Shown here: piece after piece, positions 17,273-26,648 of the stretch
How the letters are laid out: every line of letters starts with the position of its first letter
Position numbering within the stretch: position 1 is the stretch's first letter
DNA from: Sphingobium sp. TKS
GTDB lineage: Bacteria > Pseudomonadota > Alphaproteobacteria > Sphingomonadales > Sphingomonadaceae
Direction: 5' to 3'
Length of the DNA: 64,000 nucleotides
Assembly: GCF_001563265.1 (NCBI RefSeq)
Contig: NZ_CP005083.1
Location: 4,185,858 to 4,249,857 of the forward strand
Position numbers and translations under genes: made by a program
The notes under the pieces: generated by a model
What the model saw: only the letters and a program-made list of their open reading frames with translations
What the model was told of the DNA's origin: nothing
Database searches by the model: none

Positions 17273-17644
17273 CCGCTTGTCTCCGATCCCTTGGTCCGCC
17301 GGTTGCGGGGAAGAGGGTTGCCTGGAGGCGTCACCCCGCAGTCCCGCCGCAACCGACGGTAGGGATAAGGCTATCGAAACAGGTGCTTCCCGGTAATCGG
17401 TCGACCGGACACTATCCTTTATCCCATGCGCGACCCGTCCGGCGCGGCTGCGCGCCCATTGGGGCTAGATGCGGGCGCGATGGTGCCCGGGAGCGTGCCA
17501 GGGCGGCGGTTCTGCCTCAAAGGGGTAATCTACCGATGCACCGCCAGGGCGCGGCGCTGCCTGTGATACCTCCGGTCCAGGACTTGGTGCGATGAAGGCG
17601 CGATCAAATCAATCGGGACAGAGCAACAGGGAAAGCAGTGCACA
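17273..17644. promoter_or_regulatory. Divergent regulatory region between the two EPS half-operons
   Basis: 372 bases without a gene, separating the leftward capD unit from the rightward glycosyltransferase unit, so it must hold both promoters. An imperfect inverted repeat is visible: GGGATAAGGCTAT (17,362-17,374) and ACTATCCTTTATCCC (17,411-17,425), whose reverse complement begins GGGATAAAGGATAG. Its size and spacing suit a regulator site. No convincing -35/-10 pair was recognised by eye. Confidence 0.5.
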
Positions 17645-18829
17645 ATGAAAGTCGTGATCCTTTCCAGCCTGTCCTGGTCGCTGATCAATTTCCGCGGGGC
17701 GCTGATCGCCCGGATGATCGAAGAAGGGCATGAGGTCGTCGCCTGCGCCCCCGACGAAGAGCCGGAGGTGCTGGCAAGGCTGGCGGATATGGGGGTGCGC
17801 TTCTGTCGGACGCCGATGGCGCGGGCGGGCACCAACCCGCTGCACGACGCCCGCACCCTGCTCCATTACCGCCGCCTGATGCGCAGCGAACGACCCGATG
17901 TGGTCGTTGCTTATACGCAAAAGCCGATCATCTATGGCGGCCTGGCGGCGCGGCTTTGGAGCCAGGCGCGCTATTTCGCGATCATGAGCGGCCTTGGCTA
18001 TGTCTTCAGTGAGGAGGCAGACAGCCGCCGCTGGCTGCGGACCATCGTGTCGCGGCTCTACCGGACCGGCATCGCCAGGGCGCGGTGCATCTTCGTGTTC
18101 AATGGCGACGATCATCGCCTCATGCGCGACAGCGGGATCGTCTCAGCCGGACAGAGAGTGATGCAGGTGCCCGGCTCAGGGATCGACGTCCGGCACTTTG
18201 CCGAGCAGGCGCTGCCCCAAGGTTCTTTCACCTTCCTGATGATGGGCCGCCTGATGCGCGACAAGGGCGTGGGCGAATATGTGGAGGCGGCGCGGATCAT
18301 CCGCACGCGATACCCGGACGTGCGCTTCCTGCTGCTGACCCGGCCCGAGACCGAGAATCCGACCGGCTATACCGCCGCCGATCTGGAGCAATGGCGCGAG
18401 GCCGGGCTGATCGAGTTCCTGCCCGAAACCCGCGACGTGCGGCCCTTCATCGCGTCGACCCATGCCTTCGTGTTGCCTTCCTTCTATCGCGAGGGGCTGC
18501 CGCGTACGATATTGGAGGCGCTGGCGATCGGGCGGCCGGTGATCACCACCGACATGCCGGGCTGCCGCGAGCCGATTCGCGACGGGGTCAACGGCCTGCT
18601 GGTGCCGCCGCGCGACGGGCCTGCGCTGGCCGCCGCGATGGAGCGGTTGATCACCGATCCGCTGCGCCTGACCGCCATGGCCAAAGCAGCGCGGCAAATA
18701 GCGGTCGACATCTATGACGTCGACAAGGTGAACGCAATGATGCTGGATGTCATGCAATTGCGCGGCACCGCCATGCCGACCTCCATTGCGGCGCCTTCGC
18801 CCGCCCTGCTGGTGGCGGAGCGCGCATGA
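17645..18829 (+). CDS. Glycosyltransferase family 4, PglA/WbpT-like
   Basis: 394 residues. The start MKVVILSSLSWSLINFRGAL is typical of the PglA/CapM group that adds the second sugar to an undecaprenyl-PP-linked sugar. VVVAYTQKPIIYGGLAARL, IMSGLGYVF, VPGSGIDVRHF and FLMMGRLMRDKGVGEYVEA follow. The donor-site EX7E is in REGLPRTILEALAIGRPVIT. In many loci this family is encoded beside the phosphoglycosyl transferase, as here (ATGA overlap, 18,826-18,829). It should therefore act early in repeat-unit assembly. It heads the rightward unit through the PIG-L gene. Confidence 0.9.
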   Translation: MKVVILSSLSWSLINFRGALIARMIEEGHEVVACAPDEEPEVLARLADMGVRFCRTPMARAGTNPLHDARTLLHYRRLMRSERPDVVVAYTQKPIIYGGLAARLWSQARYFAIMSGLGYVFSEEADSRRWLRTIVSRLYRTGIARARCIFVFNGDDHRLMRDSGIVSAGQRVMQVPGSGIDVRHFAEQALPQGSFTFLMMGRLMRDKGVGEYVEAARIIRTRYPDVRFLLLTRPETENPTGYTAADLEQWREAGLIEFLPETRDVRPFIASTHAFVLPSFYREGLPRTILEALAIGRPVITTDMPGCREPIRDGVNGLLVPPRDGPALAAAMERLITDPLRLTAMAKAARQIAVDIYDVDKVNAMMLDVMQLRGTAMPTSIAAPSPALLVAERA

Positions 18830-19422
18830 TCGCCTGTCTCCGCCCGGCGGGTTTGCTGGCGATCGGCCTCCTCGCCCTGCTCTCCCCCCTTTTGCTGCTG
18901 CTGTCGGCGTTGGTGCTGCTCGGCCTGGGACGGCCGGTGCTGTTCCGCCAGGTCCGAAGCGGCCTGGGAGGGTCGCCCTTTGCCATGATCAAGTTCCGCA
19001 GCATGCGAGAGCTGCACGACGCTCAGGGGGGCTTGCTGCCCGACGCGCACAGGATCACGGCGCTGGGACAGTTCCTTCGCCGGTCGCGGCTGGATGAGCT
19101 GCCCGAACTGATCAACATCGCGCGCGGCGACATGGATTTCGTCGGCCCCCGCCCGCTATTGCCGCATAGCATCAGCGCCATGGGACGCGACGGCGTGGAA
19201 CGGGGGCGAGTGCGTCCCGGCCTCACCGGCTTGGCCCAGGTCAGCGGCAACACGCTGCTGACGGTGGAGGAAAAGCTGCGCTTTGACCTCTGGTATGTGC
19301 GCCATCGCAGCCACCGCTTAGACGCGCAGATCATCGCCCGCACGCTGCTGGTCGTAACCAGGGGCGAAAAAAGGATCGACTGGCATGCCGACGAAGCGCG
19401 CCCTCCTCATTGGGGCAGTTGA
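18826..19422 (+). CDS. Small monotopic phosphoglycosyl transferase (initiating EPS sugar transferase)
   Basis: 198 residues, the size of the PglC-type minimal catalytic domain. The hydrophobic N-terminus (about 8-35) forms the membrane-inserted helix. The family core follows: PVLFRQVRSGLGGSPF, MIKFRSMRE, RSRLDELPELINIARGDMDF with the DE catalytic pair, VGPRPLLP, and VRPGLTGLAQVSG. It transfers sugar-1-phosphate from a UDP-sugar to undecaprenyl phosphate, starting repeat-unit synthesis. It overlaps both neighbours (4 bases upstream, 38 bases with the formyltransferase), so expression is coupled. Confidence 0.93.
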   Translation: MIACLRPAGLLAIGLLALLSPLLLLLSALVLLGLGRPVLFRQVRSGLGGSPFAMIKFRSMRELHDAQGGLLPDAHRITALGQFLRRSRLDELPELINIARGDMDFVGPRPLLPHSISAMGRDGVERGRVRPGLTGLAQVSGNTLLTVEEKLRFDLWYVRHRSHRLDAQIIARTLLVVTRGEKRIDWHADEARPPHWGS

Positions 19423-20299
19423 AACCACCCGGATCGCTCTCGACGCGATCGCCCGGCATCCCGGATGGGAGATCGCCGCCGTCGTCACGCTCGATCCCGC
19501 CCTGGCCGACCGGCATTCGGATTTTGTCGACCTGGAGCCGGCGGCGCGGGAACAAGGCTGCCCGGTCATCCATGTGGACAATATCAACCGGGAGGAAACC
19601 CTGTCCGCCATCGGAGACATGGGCGCCGACATCGCCTTCGTCATGGGCTGGTCGCAGATTTGCGGGCAGGCCTTTCGTGATCTCTTCCTTGACCGGGTCG
19701 TTGGCTATCATCCCGCCGCCCTGCCCCGGCTGCGCGGACGCGCCGCCATTCCCTGGACGATCCTGCAACAGGAGCCGATCACGGCCGGGACGCTGTTCTG
19801 GATCGATGCGGGCACGGATACGGGCGCCATACTCGACCAGCAATATTTCCATGTCGCGCCGATGGAAACGGCGGCGACGCTCTATGCCAAGCATATGCGG
19901 GCACTGGCGATCATGCTCGACCGATCGCTGGGGCGGATCGCGGCGGGGGAGATGCCGCGCATGGTCCAGGACGAAAGCTGTGCGACCTGGGCGGCGCGGC
20001 GGACGCCGATGGACGGGCTGATCGACTGGCGGCAATCCGCTGCGGACGTGCTGCGGCTGATCCGGGCGACGGGCCATCCCTATCCGGGAGCCTTTACCCG
20101 GTCGAGCGGTGCGGATCTCCACATCTGGGAGGCGGCGTTGTCGGACGTCGGAGAACGCCATGCCGCCTCCGCCGGGCAGGTGATCGCGCGGACGGCGGAG
20201 AGCTTCACCCTATATTGCGGCCAGGCGACCGCGCTGACCGTCACCCAATGGAGCGGCCTCGACAAGCCGCCGAAACTCCACGCCATTTTAGGGGACTAA
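19385..20299 (+). CDS. Formyltransferase-family protein, likely sugar N-formyltransferase
   Basis: 304 residues. The formyl-transferase core has VVGYHPAALPRLRGRAAIPW (catalytic His) and WIDAGTDTGAILDQQ (catalytic Asp region), followed by an Fmt-like C-terminal domain (IDWRQSAADVLRLIRATGHP). The genomic setting, between the initiating sugar transferase and a deacetylase, points to N10-formyl-tetrahydrofolate-dependent formylation of an amino sugar rather than Met-tRNA. Its ATG lies 38 bases inside the upstream gene. ArnA-type and VioF-type sugar formyltransferases are the known relatives. Confidence 0.82.
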   Translation: MPTKRALLIGAVETTRIALDAIARHPGWEIAAVVTLDPALADRHSDFVDLEPAAREQGCPVIHVDNINREETLSAIGDMGADIAFVMGWSQICGQAFRDLFLDRVVGYHPAALPRLRGRAAIPWTILQQEPITAGTLFWIDAGTDTGAILDQQYFHVAPMETAATLYAKHMRALAIMLDRSLGRIAAGEMPRMVQDESCATWAARRTPMDGLIDWRQSAADVLRLIRATGHPYPGAFTRSSGADLHIWEAALSDVGERHAASAGQVIARTAESFTLYCGQATALTVTQWSGLDKPPKLHAILGD

Positions 20300-20303
20300 G
20301 CCC

Positions 20304-20987
20304 ATGCCACTGCCTTTCAACGCCCGCCGAATCGCGGTGGTCGCCCCCCATCCAGACGACGAGATATTGGGATGCGGCGGCACCATGGCGCGGGCCGCGG
20401 CGGCGGGCGCGGAGGTGCATGTGGTCGTCGTCACCCGCGGCCAACCGCCCCTTTTCGAGGAAGAACTGGTGGGGCGGATTCGCGCGGAAACCTTGCGTGC
20501 CCATGGCATTATCGGCGTGGCCGACACGCAATTCCTGGATTTCCCCGCCGCCGGGCTGGACCAGATCAGGCGGAGCGACCTCAATCAAGCCTTGTCATCG
20601 GCTCTGTCGCGGATCGAGCCCGACCTGCTGCTGATCCCCTTCATTGGTGACATTCATCTGGACCACCAGATCGTCTTCAATGCCGCATTAGTCTATGCGC
20701 GGCCCCGCGGCAGCGGCGGTCCCGGCTGCGTCCTGGCCTATGAGACGCTGTCGGAAACCAACTGGCTGGCGCCCGGCGTGACCCCGGCGTTCATTCCCAA
20801 CATGTTCGTGGACATCAGCGAAACCCTGGAACGGAAGGTCGCCGCCTTCCAGGCCTTCCAGAGCCAGGTGAAGCCCCAGCCCGACGAACGATCGGTCGAG
20901 GCCATCCGCGCCCTGGCGACGCTGAGGGGCGCGACGGCCTATCGTTACGCTGCCGAAGCCTTTGTTCTGGTTCGACAAATTCATTAA
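20304..20987 (+). CDS. PIG-L/LmbE-family deacetylase
   Basis: 227 residues. The zinc site is APHPDDEILGCGG (H-P-D-D), and the third ligand is in GDIHLDHQIVFNA. RAETLRAHGIIG is the usual RxxExxxA helix. PIG-L proteins remove N-acetyl groups from GlcNAc-type substrates. Four bases after the formyltransferase, it suggests a deacetylate-then-formylate pair acting on one amino sugar (inference). It is the last gene of the rightward unit; 344 bases follow before the LuxR gene. Confidence 0.88.
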   Translation: MPLPFNARRIAVVAPHPDDEILGCGGTMARAAAAGAEVHVVVVTRGQPPLFEEELVGRIRAETLRAHGIIGVADTQFLDFPAAGLDQIRRSDLNQALSSALSRIEPDLLLIPFIGDIHLDHQIVFNAALVYARPRGSGGPGCVLAYETLSETNWLAPGVTPAFIPNMFVDISETLERKVAAFQAFQSQVKPQPDERSVEAIRALATLRGATAYRYAAEAFVLVRQIH

Positions 20988-21331
20988 CCTGTGTTAACTC
21001 GCCAGCGAATCGCCTGGGCGATGAATCAGCGCGATTCTGCCATGACTACACCGTTTGAAATACCACCAAAGTTGTAATTTTGGCTGTTGCAACCGCAGCA
21101 TCTCCCATCAGACCCAAGAAAAATTCGGAAAATTAACAGTGCGTTAACGCGCTATTGCGTGCACTCAAAATTTCCATTGTACATTCCGGGACTCTCGCGG
21201 CAAAAATATGGTACTGATAAGTTGTTGAAAGAAAAAGAAAGGGTCGCACTACAGGCATTTGATTACTGGTCTTCTACATTCCGTTTGGGGCCTGCTTACG
21301 GAGGTGGAAGAGATCATGAGGGGACCACCCA
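20988..21331. promoter_or_regulatory. AT-richer leader of the LuxR-type regulator gene
   Basis: 344 bases with no supported gene. It is clearly less GC-rich than the flanking genes, with GTTAAC-type stretches (e.g. around 20,995 and 21,141). A purine-rich ribosome site GGAGGTGGAAGAGATC ends just before the ATG at 21,332. TTGAAAGAAAAAGAAAGG (from about 21,222) offers a -35-like box, but no convincing -10 was identified. The length suggests a regulated promoter or a long leader. Confidence 0.45.
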
Positions 21332-22084
21332 ATGTCTTACCCAGTTAATGTGCGTCTGTTGTGCGGTAATGCGATCGTTCGGGAGGGGCTTAGCCGCATC
21401 CTGATGGAAAGGGATTTCCGCGTAACCCAATATCCGAATGTCACTACGGTGCTTCAGCAAGTAGAGGTGCCGGAAGAGGATACGGGACCATCCCTGTTGT
21501 TGATCGACGATGGAACCGAAGCGATCGACGTCGAGACGCTCTCGATTCTGCAAAAACGTTTTCCCTGTTCCTATCTTGTCCTGCTGTCGGACAGATTTGA
21601 TTTCCAGATCATGTTGAAGGCGTTCCGGCTGGGAGCGCTAGCTTATATCGTCAAGGAAATTTCCTGCGACAGGCTGGTGGCGACTCTGCGGCTGGTGGCC
21701 ATGGGCGAACGCGTACTTCCGCCGCAACTGGCGGACGAACTGCAATCGCGGCCAAGCCTGACCGACGCGATGGAAGTCGAACGCCCGGTCGATGCGGCCT
21801 GCCTGTCCGACCGGGAACTGGAAATCCTGCGCTGGCTGATCATGGGATGCCCGAACAAGGTCATTTCCAAGCGGATGGACATCAGCGAGGCGACCGTGAA
21901 GGTCCATGTGAAGGCCGTGCTGCGCAAGCTGCGCGTCAAGAACCGGACCCAGGCGGCGATCTGGGCGGCCAATCACGGTATGCGCGGACGCGTGGCGGAG
22001 GTCGAACCCGAACTGCCCGTCGCCATCCCCCACCCGGCGCGATTGCCGGTTCTGGAATTGGCCGGCGTCGCAAGCCGCGTCTGA
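21332..22084 (+). CDS. LuxR-type regulator with atypical receiver domain
   Basis: 250 residues. The C-terminal LuxR HTH (about 158-212) is textbook: LSDRELEILRWLIMG, NKVISKRMDISEATVKVHVK, and LRVKNRTQAAIWA. The N-terminal 125 residues follow the receiver fold, with possible D59/D60 in LLLIDDG, S86, and K108 in AYIVKE. However, the acidic pair normally in the first loop is replaced by Cys11-Gly12-Asn13. Mg-dependent phosphorylation is therefore doubtful. It lies 26 bases before the flippase gene and probably controls the EPS locus. Confidence 0.88.
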   Translation: MSYPVNVRLLCGNAIVREGLSRILMERDFRVTQYPNVTTVLQQVEVPEEDTGPSLLLIDDGTEAIDVETLSILQKRFPCSYLVLLSDRFDFQIMLKAFRLGALAYIVKEISCDRLVATLRLVAMGERVLPPQLADELQSRPSLTDAMEVERPVDAACLSDRELEILRWLIMGCPNKVISKRMDISEATVKVHVKAVLRKLRVKNRTQAAIWAANHGMRGRVAEVEPELPVAIPHPARLPVLELAGVASRV

Positions 22085-22110
22085 TCTTCACGTCCCCAGG
22101 GGGGATCGTC

Positions 22111-23490
22111 ATGGCATATGATATCAAGGGCGTGCTGACCGCACGTGCCTTGCCGATGCTGCGCGGCCGGTTCGGGGATTTCCTGATCAAGGGAACCCGC
22201 GGCCGGCTGATCGCGGTGGGACATTTGCTGTCGGGCAATTTCCTCAATGCGCTGATCATGCTGGTCAGCGTGGCGATGGCGGCCCGATCCCTGGGACCGG
22301 CGACCTATGGCGTCATGGTGCTGGTCCTGTCCTATAATCGCGTCGTCGAGCGAATCCTGCGCTTCGAATCCTGGCAGCCGCTGATCCGGTTCGCCGTGGA
22401 GGAAGAAGCGAAGGGTTCGCCCCGGCGCTTGCAACGACTTTACTGCTACGGCCTGATGCTGGATATCGGCGCGGCGGCGCTGGCCGCCGTCAGCGCGATC
22501 GGCCTGGCATTGCTGTTCGGACCGCTCTTTGGCCTGAAGCCCCTTCATGTGGAACTGGTGGCGATCTATTCGGTCGCGACCTTGTTCAACATCGCGGGCG
22601 TGCCGACCGCCGCGCTGCGCCTGTCCGGCCAGTTCAAGATGCTGGCCTATGCGCAGGTCGCGGGCAATGTGTTGCGCATCCTGCTCGCCTTCCTCTGCAT
22701 GGTCACTCATGCGGGGGTGATCGGCTTCATGCTCGCCTGGACGGCATCGCAGGCGCTGGGGTCCGTGCTGGTCTTCTGGGTCGGCTTCCGCGCCCTGCGG
22801 CAGATGGGGATACCCAATCCGTTTCATGCCCGGCTGAAGGGGCTGGTGAAGGATTTCCCCGGCTTTTTCGGCTTCGCCTGCTCGACCAACCTGTCGCTGA
22901 CCCTGCGCGTCATCACGACGGAAGCGGACTCGCTGTTCGTCGGCGCGGTGGCGGGGAGTTCGGCGGCGGGGGTCTATTATCTCGCCAAGCGCATCGCCAA
23001 GGTCGCGACACAGGTCGGCGCGCAGGTGCAGGCCGTGGTCTATCCCGACGTCGCGCGGATGTGGGCGAACGGCAATATCCGCAATTTCCGGACGGCCACG
23101 CTGCAGGTGCAGATAGCGCTGGCGGGGGTGGGCTTTGCGATGCTGGCGGGCGCCTGGTTGTTCGGGCCGCTGCTCATTCGGGTGGGACCGGGCGTGGCCT
23201 ATTCGGAAACCTATGTCCTGCTGCTGACCCAATTGGTGGCGGTGATCCTGATGCTGCATGCCGCGCCGTCGCGATCGGCCATGCTGGCAATGAACCAGAG
23301 CTGGAAGGTGCTTACGATCTCCGGCTTCGGCACGGCGCTGTTCGTGGCGGTCGCAGCCTATGCCGTGCCGCGCTACGGACCTATCGGCGGGAATATCGCT
23401 CATGTCGTGTTGGGCGTGGTGACGGCGGTGCTGCTGGATGTGAGCTGGTTACGGCGGGCCAGGGTTCGGCCGGTGGTGGCGCGCGTATAA
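22111..23490 (+). CDS. Wzx-type oligosaccharide flippase
   Basis: 459 residues from ATG 22111, preceded by AGGGGGG. A longer open frame runs upstream but overlaps luxR out of phase. There are 12-14 hydrophobic segments, with the family's N-terminal GHLLSGNFLNALIMLVSVAM, ARSLGPATYGVMVLVLS, and a mid-protein region STNLSLTLRVITTEADSLFV then SAAGVYYLAKRIA. It moves lipid-linked repeat units across the inner membrane for polymerisation by the Wzy-like protein at 27,820. It is co-directional with the upstream LuxR gene, 26 bases away. Confidence 0.9.
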   Translation: MAYDIKGVLTARALPMLRGRFGDFLIKGTRGRLIAVGHLLSGNFLNALIMLVSVAMAARSLGPATYGVMVLVLSYNRVVERILRFESWQPLIRFAVEEEAKGSPRRLQRLYCYGLMLDIGAAALAAVSAIGLALLFGPLFGLKPLHVELVAIYSVATLFNIAGVPTAALRLSGQFKMLAYAQVAGNVLRILLAFLCMVTHAGVIGFMLAWTASQALGSVLVFWVGFRALRQMGIPNPFHARLKGLVKDFPGFFGFACSTNLSLTLRVITTEADSLFVGAVAGSSAAGVYYLAKRIAKVATQVGAQVQAVVYPDVARMWANGNIRNFRTATLQVQIALAGVGFAMLAGAWLFGPLLIRVGPGVAYSETYVLLLTQLVAVILMLHAAPSRSAMLAMNQSWKVLTISGFGTALFVAVAAYAVPRYGPIGGNIAHVVLGVVTAVLLDVSWLRRARVRPVVARV

Positions 23491-23549
23491 GACGGGATGG
23501 AAATGGACCATTTGCAGATGCCAAATTTGAATGGCAGTTCCCCGCTCCG

Positions 23550-24281
23550 CTAATCCTCGCTGCCGCCTTTCAACAGATGCGCGACGATCTGGGTACGGTT
23601 GGACGCGCCGTTCACCGCCATGATCGCCCGGACATGGACCTTCACCGTGCTTTCGCTGATGTTCAGCCCCTGGGCGATGTCCTTGTTCGAGGCGCCCTGA
23701 GCGAGCAGGCGCAGCACATCGCGTTGCCGTTTGGTCAGCAGCTTGGACTTGTCCACCGCCAGCGCGATCCGTTCGCTGAGGCCATCCGGGGCACCTTGCA
23801 GGCGCGCGCGCAAGGCTGCGGCGAGGGGAGCGGGATAGACCGCCAACCCCTCCCTGAGCAGGAAAAGCACGCGCTGCATGGTGGCGATATCGGTGCTGGA
23901 GCGCAGCAGAGCCTGCGCCCCGGCCGCGATGGCGGTCTGCATCAGCGCTTCATTGCCATGGTCGGCAACCACAAGGACCGAGGCGGTGGGCCATAGCCGC
24001 TTCGCCTGAGCGATGTGCAACGGCAGGGCAGCGCTTTCCAGTTCGGAATCGCCGGTCTGGAACAGGATGATGTCGGGCGGAACGCCCCCTTCGGGCTGGT
24101 CGAGGCTGGATTGCTGCAATATCCGGGTGCCCGCCGTCTCCAGCGCGACGGCGATGCAGGCACGGCGAAGCGGGCTTCCGTCGAGAATCAACAAATTGAG
24201 ACGGGGCGCATCCTCTTTCACTATTGCGCTTTCGAAACGAACAGAAGGCGAAACCGCCTGCTGCAAAGGCGGCGGGCTCAC
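23550..24281 (-). CDS. LuxR-type regulator with degenerate receiver domain, coupled to the wzc-like gene
   Basis: 243 residues. The LuxR HTH (about 181-235) reads [48 protein letters not shown]. The receiver-like half keeps only one acidic residue in loop 1 (D34 in [10 protein letters not shown]). It has Gln75 where the phospho-acceptor Asp should be (IILFQTG), and Arg127 for the invariant Lys. It should act without phosphorylation. It overlaps the wzc-like stop/start as ATGA (24,278-24,281), so regulator and co-polymerase are co-translated. Its role is probably EPS control. Confidence 0.88.
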   Translation of the reverse strand: MSPPPLQQAVSPSVRFESAIVKEDAPRLNLLILDGSPLRRACIAVALETAGTRILQQSSLDQPEGGVPPDIILFQTGDSELESAALPLHIAQAKRLWPTASVLVVADHGNEALMQTAIAAGAQALLRSSTDIATMQRVLFLLREGLAVYPAPLAAALRARLQGAPDGLSERIALAVDKSKLLTKRQRDVLRLLAQGASNKDIAQGLNISESTVKVHVRAIMAVNGASNRTQIVAHLLKGGSED

Positions 24282-26551
24282 GCGGCTTTGCGCGTGAAGG
24301 CGTGGCGGACCCGGTTCACCCAGCTCTGCCGGACCGGGAAGCTGTCGGAATAATAAGCGGCCGACCCCATGTAGAACTGGACGGCATCGCCATAGCCGCG
24401 ACGGGCATGGTCCTCATAATCGACCTGATTGAACACGGCTCCGACCACCTGATTGTTCACCATCTGGAGCGAGGCGCGCAATTGTTCGACCGTCGTATGC
24501 CCCCAACGCACGACCATCAGGGTCGAGTCTGCCAATGTCGAAAGCGTCCGCGCATCGCGCACGGCGAGAATGGCGGGCGCGTTGATGACGATCAGATCGA
24601 AGCGGTCGCGCAGATCGTCGAGCAACCGGCCGACCTGCCAGCCCTGCACCACGGCGGCCGGATTGCGGATCTGTTCGCGGGTGCTGAGCACGACGGGCAT
24701 CAAAGCGGTCGGCGCCGCGCCCTCAGCCGCGTCATGCTCCACATGACGTTCGGCCTGGGGAATGAGCCTGCGGCTTTCGCCTGCATGGGTCAGCACTTCG
24801 ATGAGGTCAGGCGTGTCGGAACTGTCCTGGATCGAACGCAATATGCTGGGGCCGGGGCGGCGCAGGTCCAGATCGACCACGATGGCGCGGCGGCCCATGG
24901 AGGCGGCGGCGGCGGCCAGAGTCAGCGCGACGCTGGACTTGCCGTCGCCCGGCAGCGGCGATGTGACCAGCACCCGCTGGCTGGTGCCCTGATGCGGCAG
25001 TTCCCCGATCTCGCTGGCGAGGTTGCGGGCGACTTCGGTGAAGAGCGACTGCGGCTGAGTGGTCACCGGATTGTCCTCGATCGTGGTGCCGATCGACTCC
25101 TCCAGCTTCGGCAGCATCGCCAGCGTCCGCAGGCCGAAGAGGCGGCGGAGCTGGTCCCCGCTGCGCAGCCGGTTGTCGAACATCTCGATTCCCAGCACGA
25201 TCAGGAAGGCCAGCACCGAGGAGCCGACAAAGGCGGCCAGCGCCATTTTCTTGGGCGCGGGCGCCACCGGTTGCAGCGGCACGGCGGCAGCCGACACCAT
25301 GGAGGAGTTGACACCGGTGGTCTGCAGTTCGGACTGCACCGTCTGGGCGCGCTGCGCCGTGGTGAGATAGGCCTGGCGCGCCACCTCCGCCCGGCGATCG
25401 AGGATCGAGAGATCGACCAGATTGGCATTGTTGCGGAAGGCCGCGCCGGTCATGGCGTTGAGCTTCGACTGAAGTTGCCCTGCCCGGGCCGAGGCCGCGC
25501 TCGCCTCCGCCAGCGCCATTGCCCGCTCACGCCCGGCATCGGTGTCGTTTTTCGTCTGCTGGGTCGTGACGACCGCGCCGCGTTCCTGGATGAGCGCCTT
25601 GCTCACCTGCGCGATCTGCGCGGAGAGCGCCTGCATTTGCGGATGGTTGGCGCCCATCTGGACGGAGATTTCGGAACGCTGGCGGATCAGGTCGTCATAT
25701 TGCTTCTGCAGATTGTCGAGCGCGGGTGAAGTCGCGCCCGCCACCGTCCGCAGGGTGGCGGCCCGGCTGACGCCGGCGGCCTGCGCCTGCATCGCGCTGC
25801 TCATCGCGGCGGTGGACGCGGCTTCCACGGCGATGCGATTCATCTGCTGATAATCCTCCGCACTGCCCGCGCCTATCGGCATCAGGTGCTGGCGGCGGAA
25901 ATCAGCGACGGCGCGCTCGGCCAGTTCAACCTCATGGGCGAGACGGGCGGTTTCCTTGTCCAGCGCGGTGCTGAGGCCGTTGCGCCAGCTCTGGCGCCGC
26001 TGCGAGCGCATCTTCTGCAGGCTGTCGACGAAACGGTTGGCGATGCGCGATGCCAGTTCCGCCTTGCGCGACTGGACGGTGATGTCGATGAAGTCGGAAT
26101 CGGTCGAACTGGCGACGCGGGTGGTCTTGGCAAGTTGCGCGGCGGCCTGTTGCACCGTCATCGGCACATTATGGGTGAAGGCCGGATTGCGGTTGAGATT
26201 GAGGTCGCGCACCACTTGCTCGGCCAGCGCCTGCGAGCGGTATATGCGCGCTTCATTGGCGACGCGCTGCTGATTGCGGGTGGCGTCGGCCTGGTTAGAT
26301 CCAGTCGAATCGTTGAGCTCCACCTGCACCGTCGCGGTCGCCTCATAACGGTTGGGCAGTTGCAACTGGACGATCAGCACGACCACCACGCAAGCGATGA
26401 CGATGCTTGCCACCAGCTTCATGTGCCGGCGCAGCAGGAACCATATCTGGCGCGCCGACATTTGCTGCAATTCGAAGGACAGATCGCGCGGCTTTTCCCC
26501 GCCGCCGCCAGCCGCGGCGCCATCGATCAGAGTGAGCTGTGCAGAAGCCAT
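24278..26551 (-). CDS. Wzc/ExoP-type polysaccharide co-polymerase with tyrosine-kinase domain
   Basis: 757 residues from ATG 26551 (GGGAGA upstream). Wzz-type membrane segments flank a long periplasmic coiled coil: TM1 is near residues 46-66, TM2 is [20 protein letters not shown]. The cytoplasmic BY-kinase domain has Walker [10 protein letters not shown] and Walker A' VVDLDLRRP. The Walker B position reads IVINAPAIL instead of the usual LIDTPP. A C-terminal Tyr cluster ([26 protein letters not shown]) is present. It controls chain length and export with the Wza-like lipoprotein. A separate Wzb phosphatase gene was not seen in the window. Confidence 0.92.
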   Translation of the reverse strand: MASAQLTLIDGAAAGGGGEKPRDLSFELQQMSARQIWFLLRRHMKLVASIVIACVVVVLIVQLQLPNRYEATATVQVELNDSTGSNQADATRNQQRVANEARIYRSQALAEQVVRDLNLNRNPAFTHNVPMTVQQAAAQLAKTTRVASSTDSDFIDITVQSRKAELASRIANRFVDSLQKMRSQRRQSWRNGLSTALDKETARLAHEVELAERAVADFRRQHLMPIGAGSAEDYQQMNRIAVEAASTAAMSSAMQAQAAGVSRAATLRTVAGATSPALDNLQKQYDDLIRQRSEISVQMGANHPQMQALSAQIAQVSKALIQERGAVVTTQQTKNDTDAGRERAMALAEASAASARAGQLQSKLNAMTGAAFRNNANLVDLSILDRRAEVARQAYLTTAQRAQTVQSELQTTGVNSSMVSAAAVPLQPVAPAPKKMALAAFVGSSVLAFLIVLGIEMFDNRLRSGDQLRRLFGLRTLAMLPKLEESIGTTIEDNPVTTQPQSLFTEVARNLASEIGELPHQGTSQRVLVTSPLPGDGKSSVALTLAAAAASMGRRAIVVDLDLRRPGPSILRSIQDSSDTPDLIEVLTHAGESRRLIPQAERHVEHDAAEGAAPTALMPVVLSTREQIRNPAAVVQGWQVGRLLDDLRDRFDLIVINAPAILAVRDARTLSTLADSTLMVVRWGHTTVEQLRASLQMVNNQVVGAVFNQVDYEDHARRGYGDAVQFYMGSAAYYSDSFPVRQSWVNRVRHAFTRKAA

Positions 26552-26648
26552 GATAGTCTCCCAGTCGCATCCGGCGTGCGCGCCCGCCCCGCCGTGAGGG
26601 CTGCCCTCATCGCGGGGATAGTGCGGGTTGTGGCGGGAGAGAGCAAAA

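Noticed and set aside
21078..21095. TGGC...TTGCA resemblance to a sigma-54 promoter
   Set aside because: The spacing between the two boxes is too short for the -24/-12 consensus.
21087..21404. Small frame covering the luxR leader
   Set aside because: Overlaps the start of luxR out of frame, lacks a ribosome site, and the region is AT-rich leader-like.
21973..23403. Minus-strand open frame of about 476 codons opposite the flippase gene
   Set aside because: Peptide is rich in His, Gln, Arg and Asp without domains; the flippase on the plus strand has clear membrane segments and a ribosome site.
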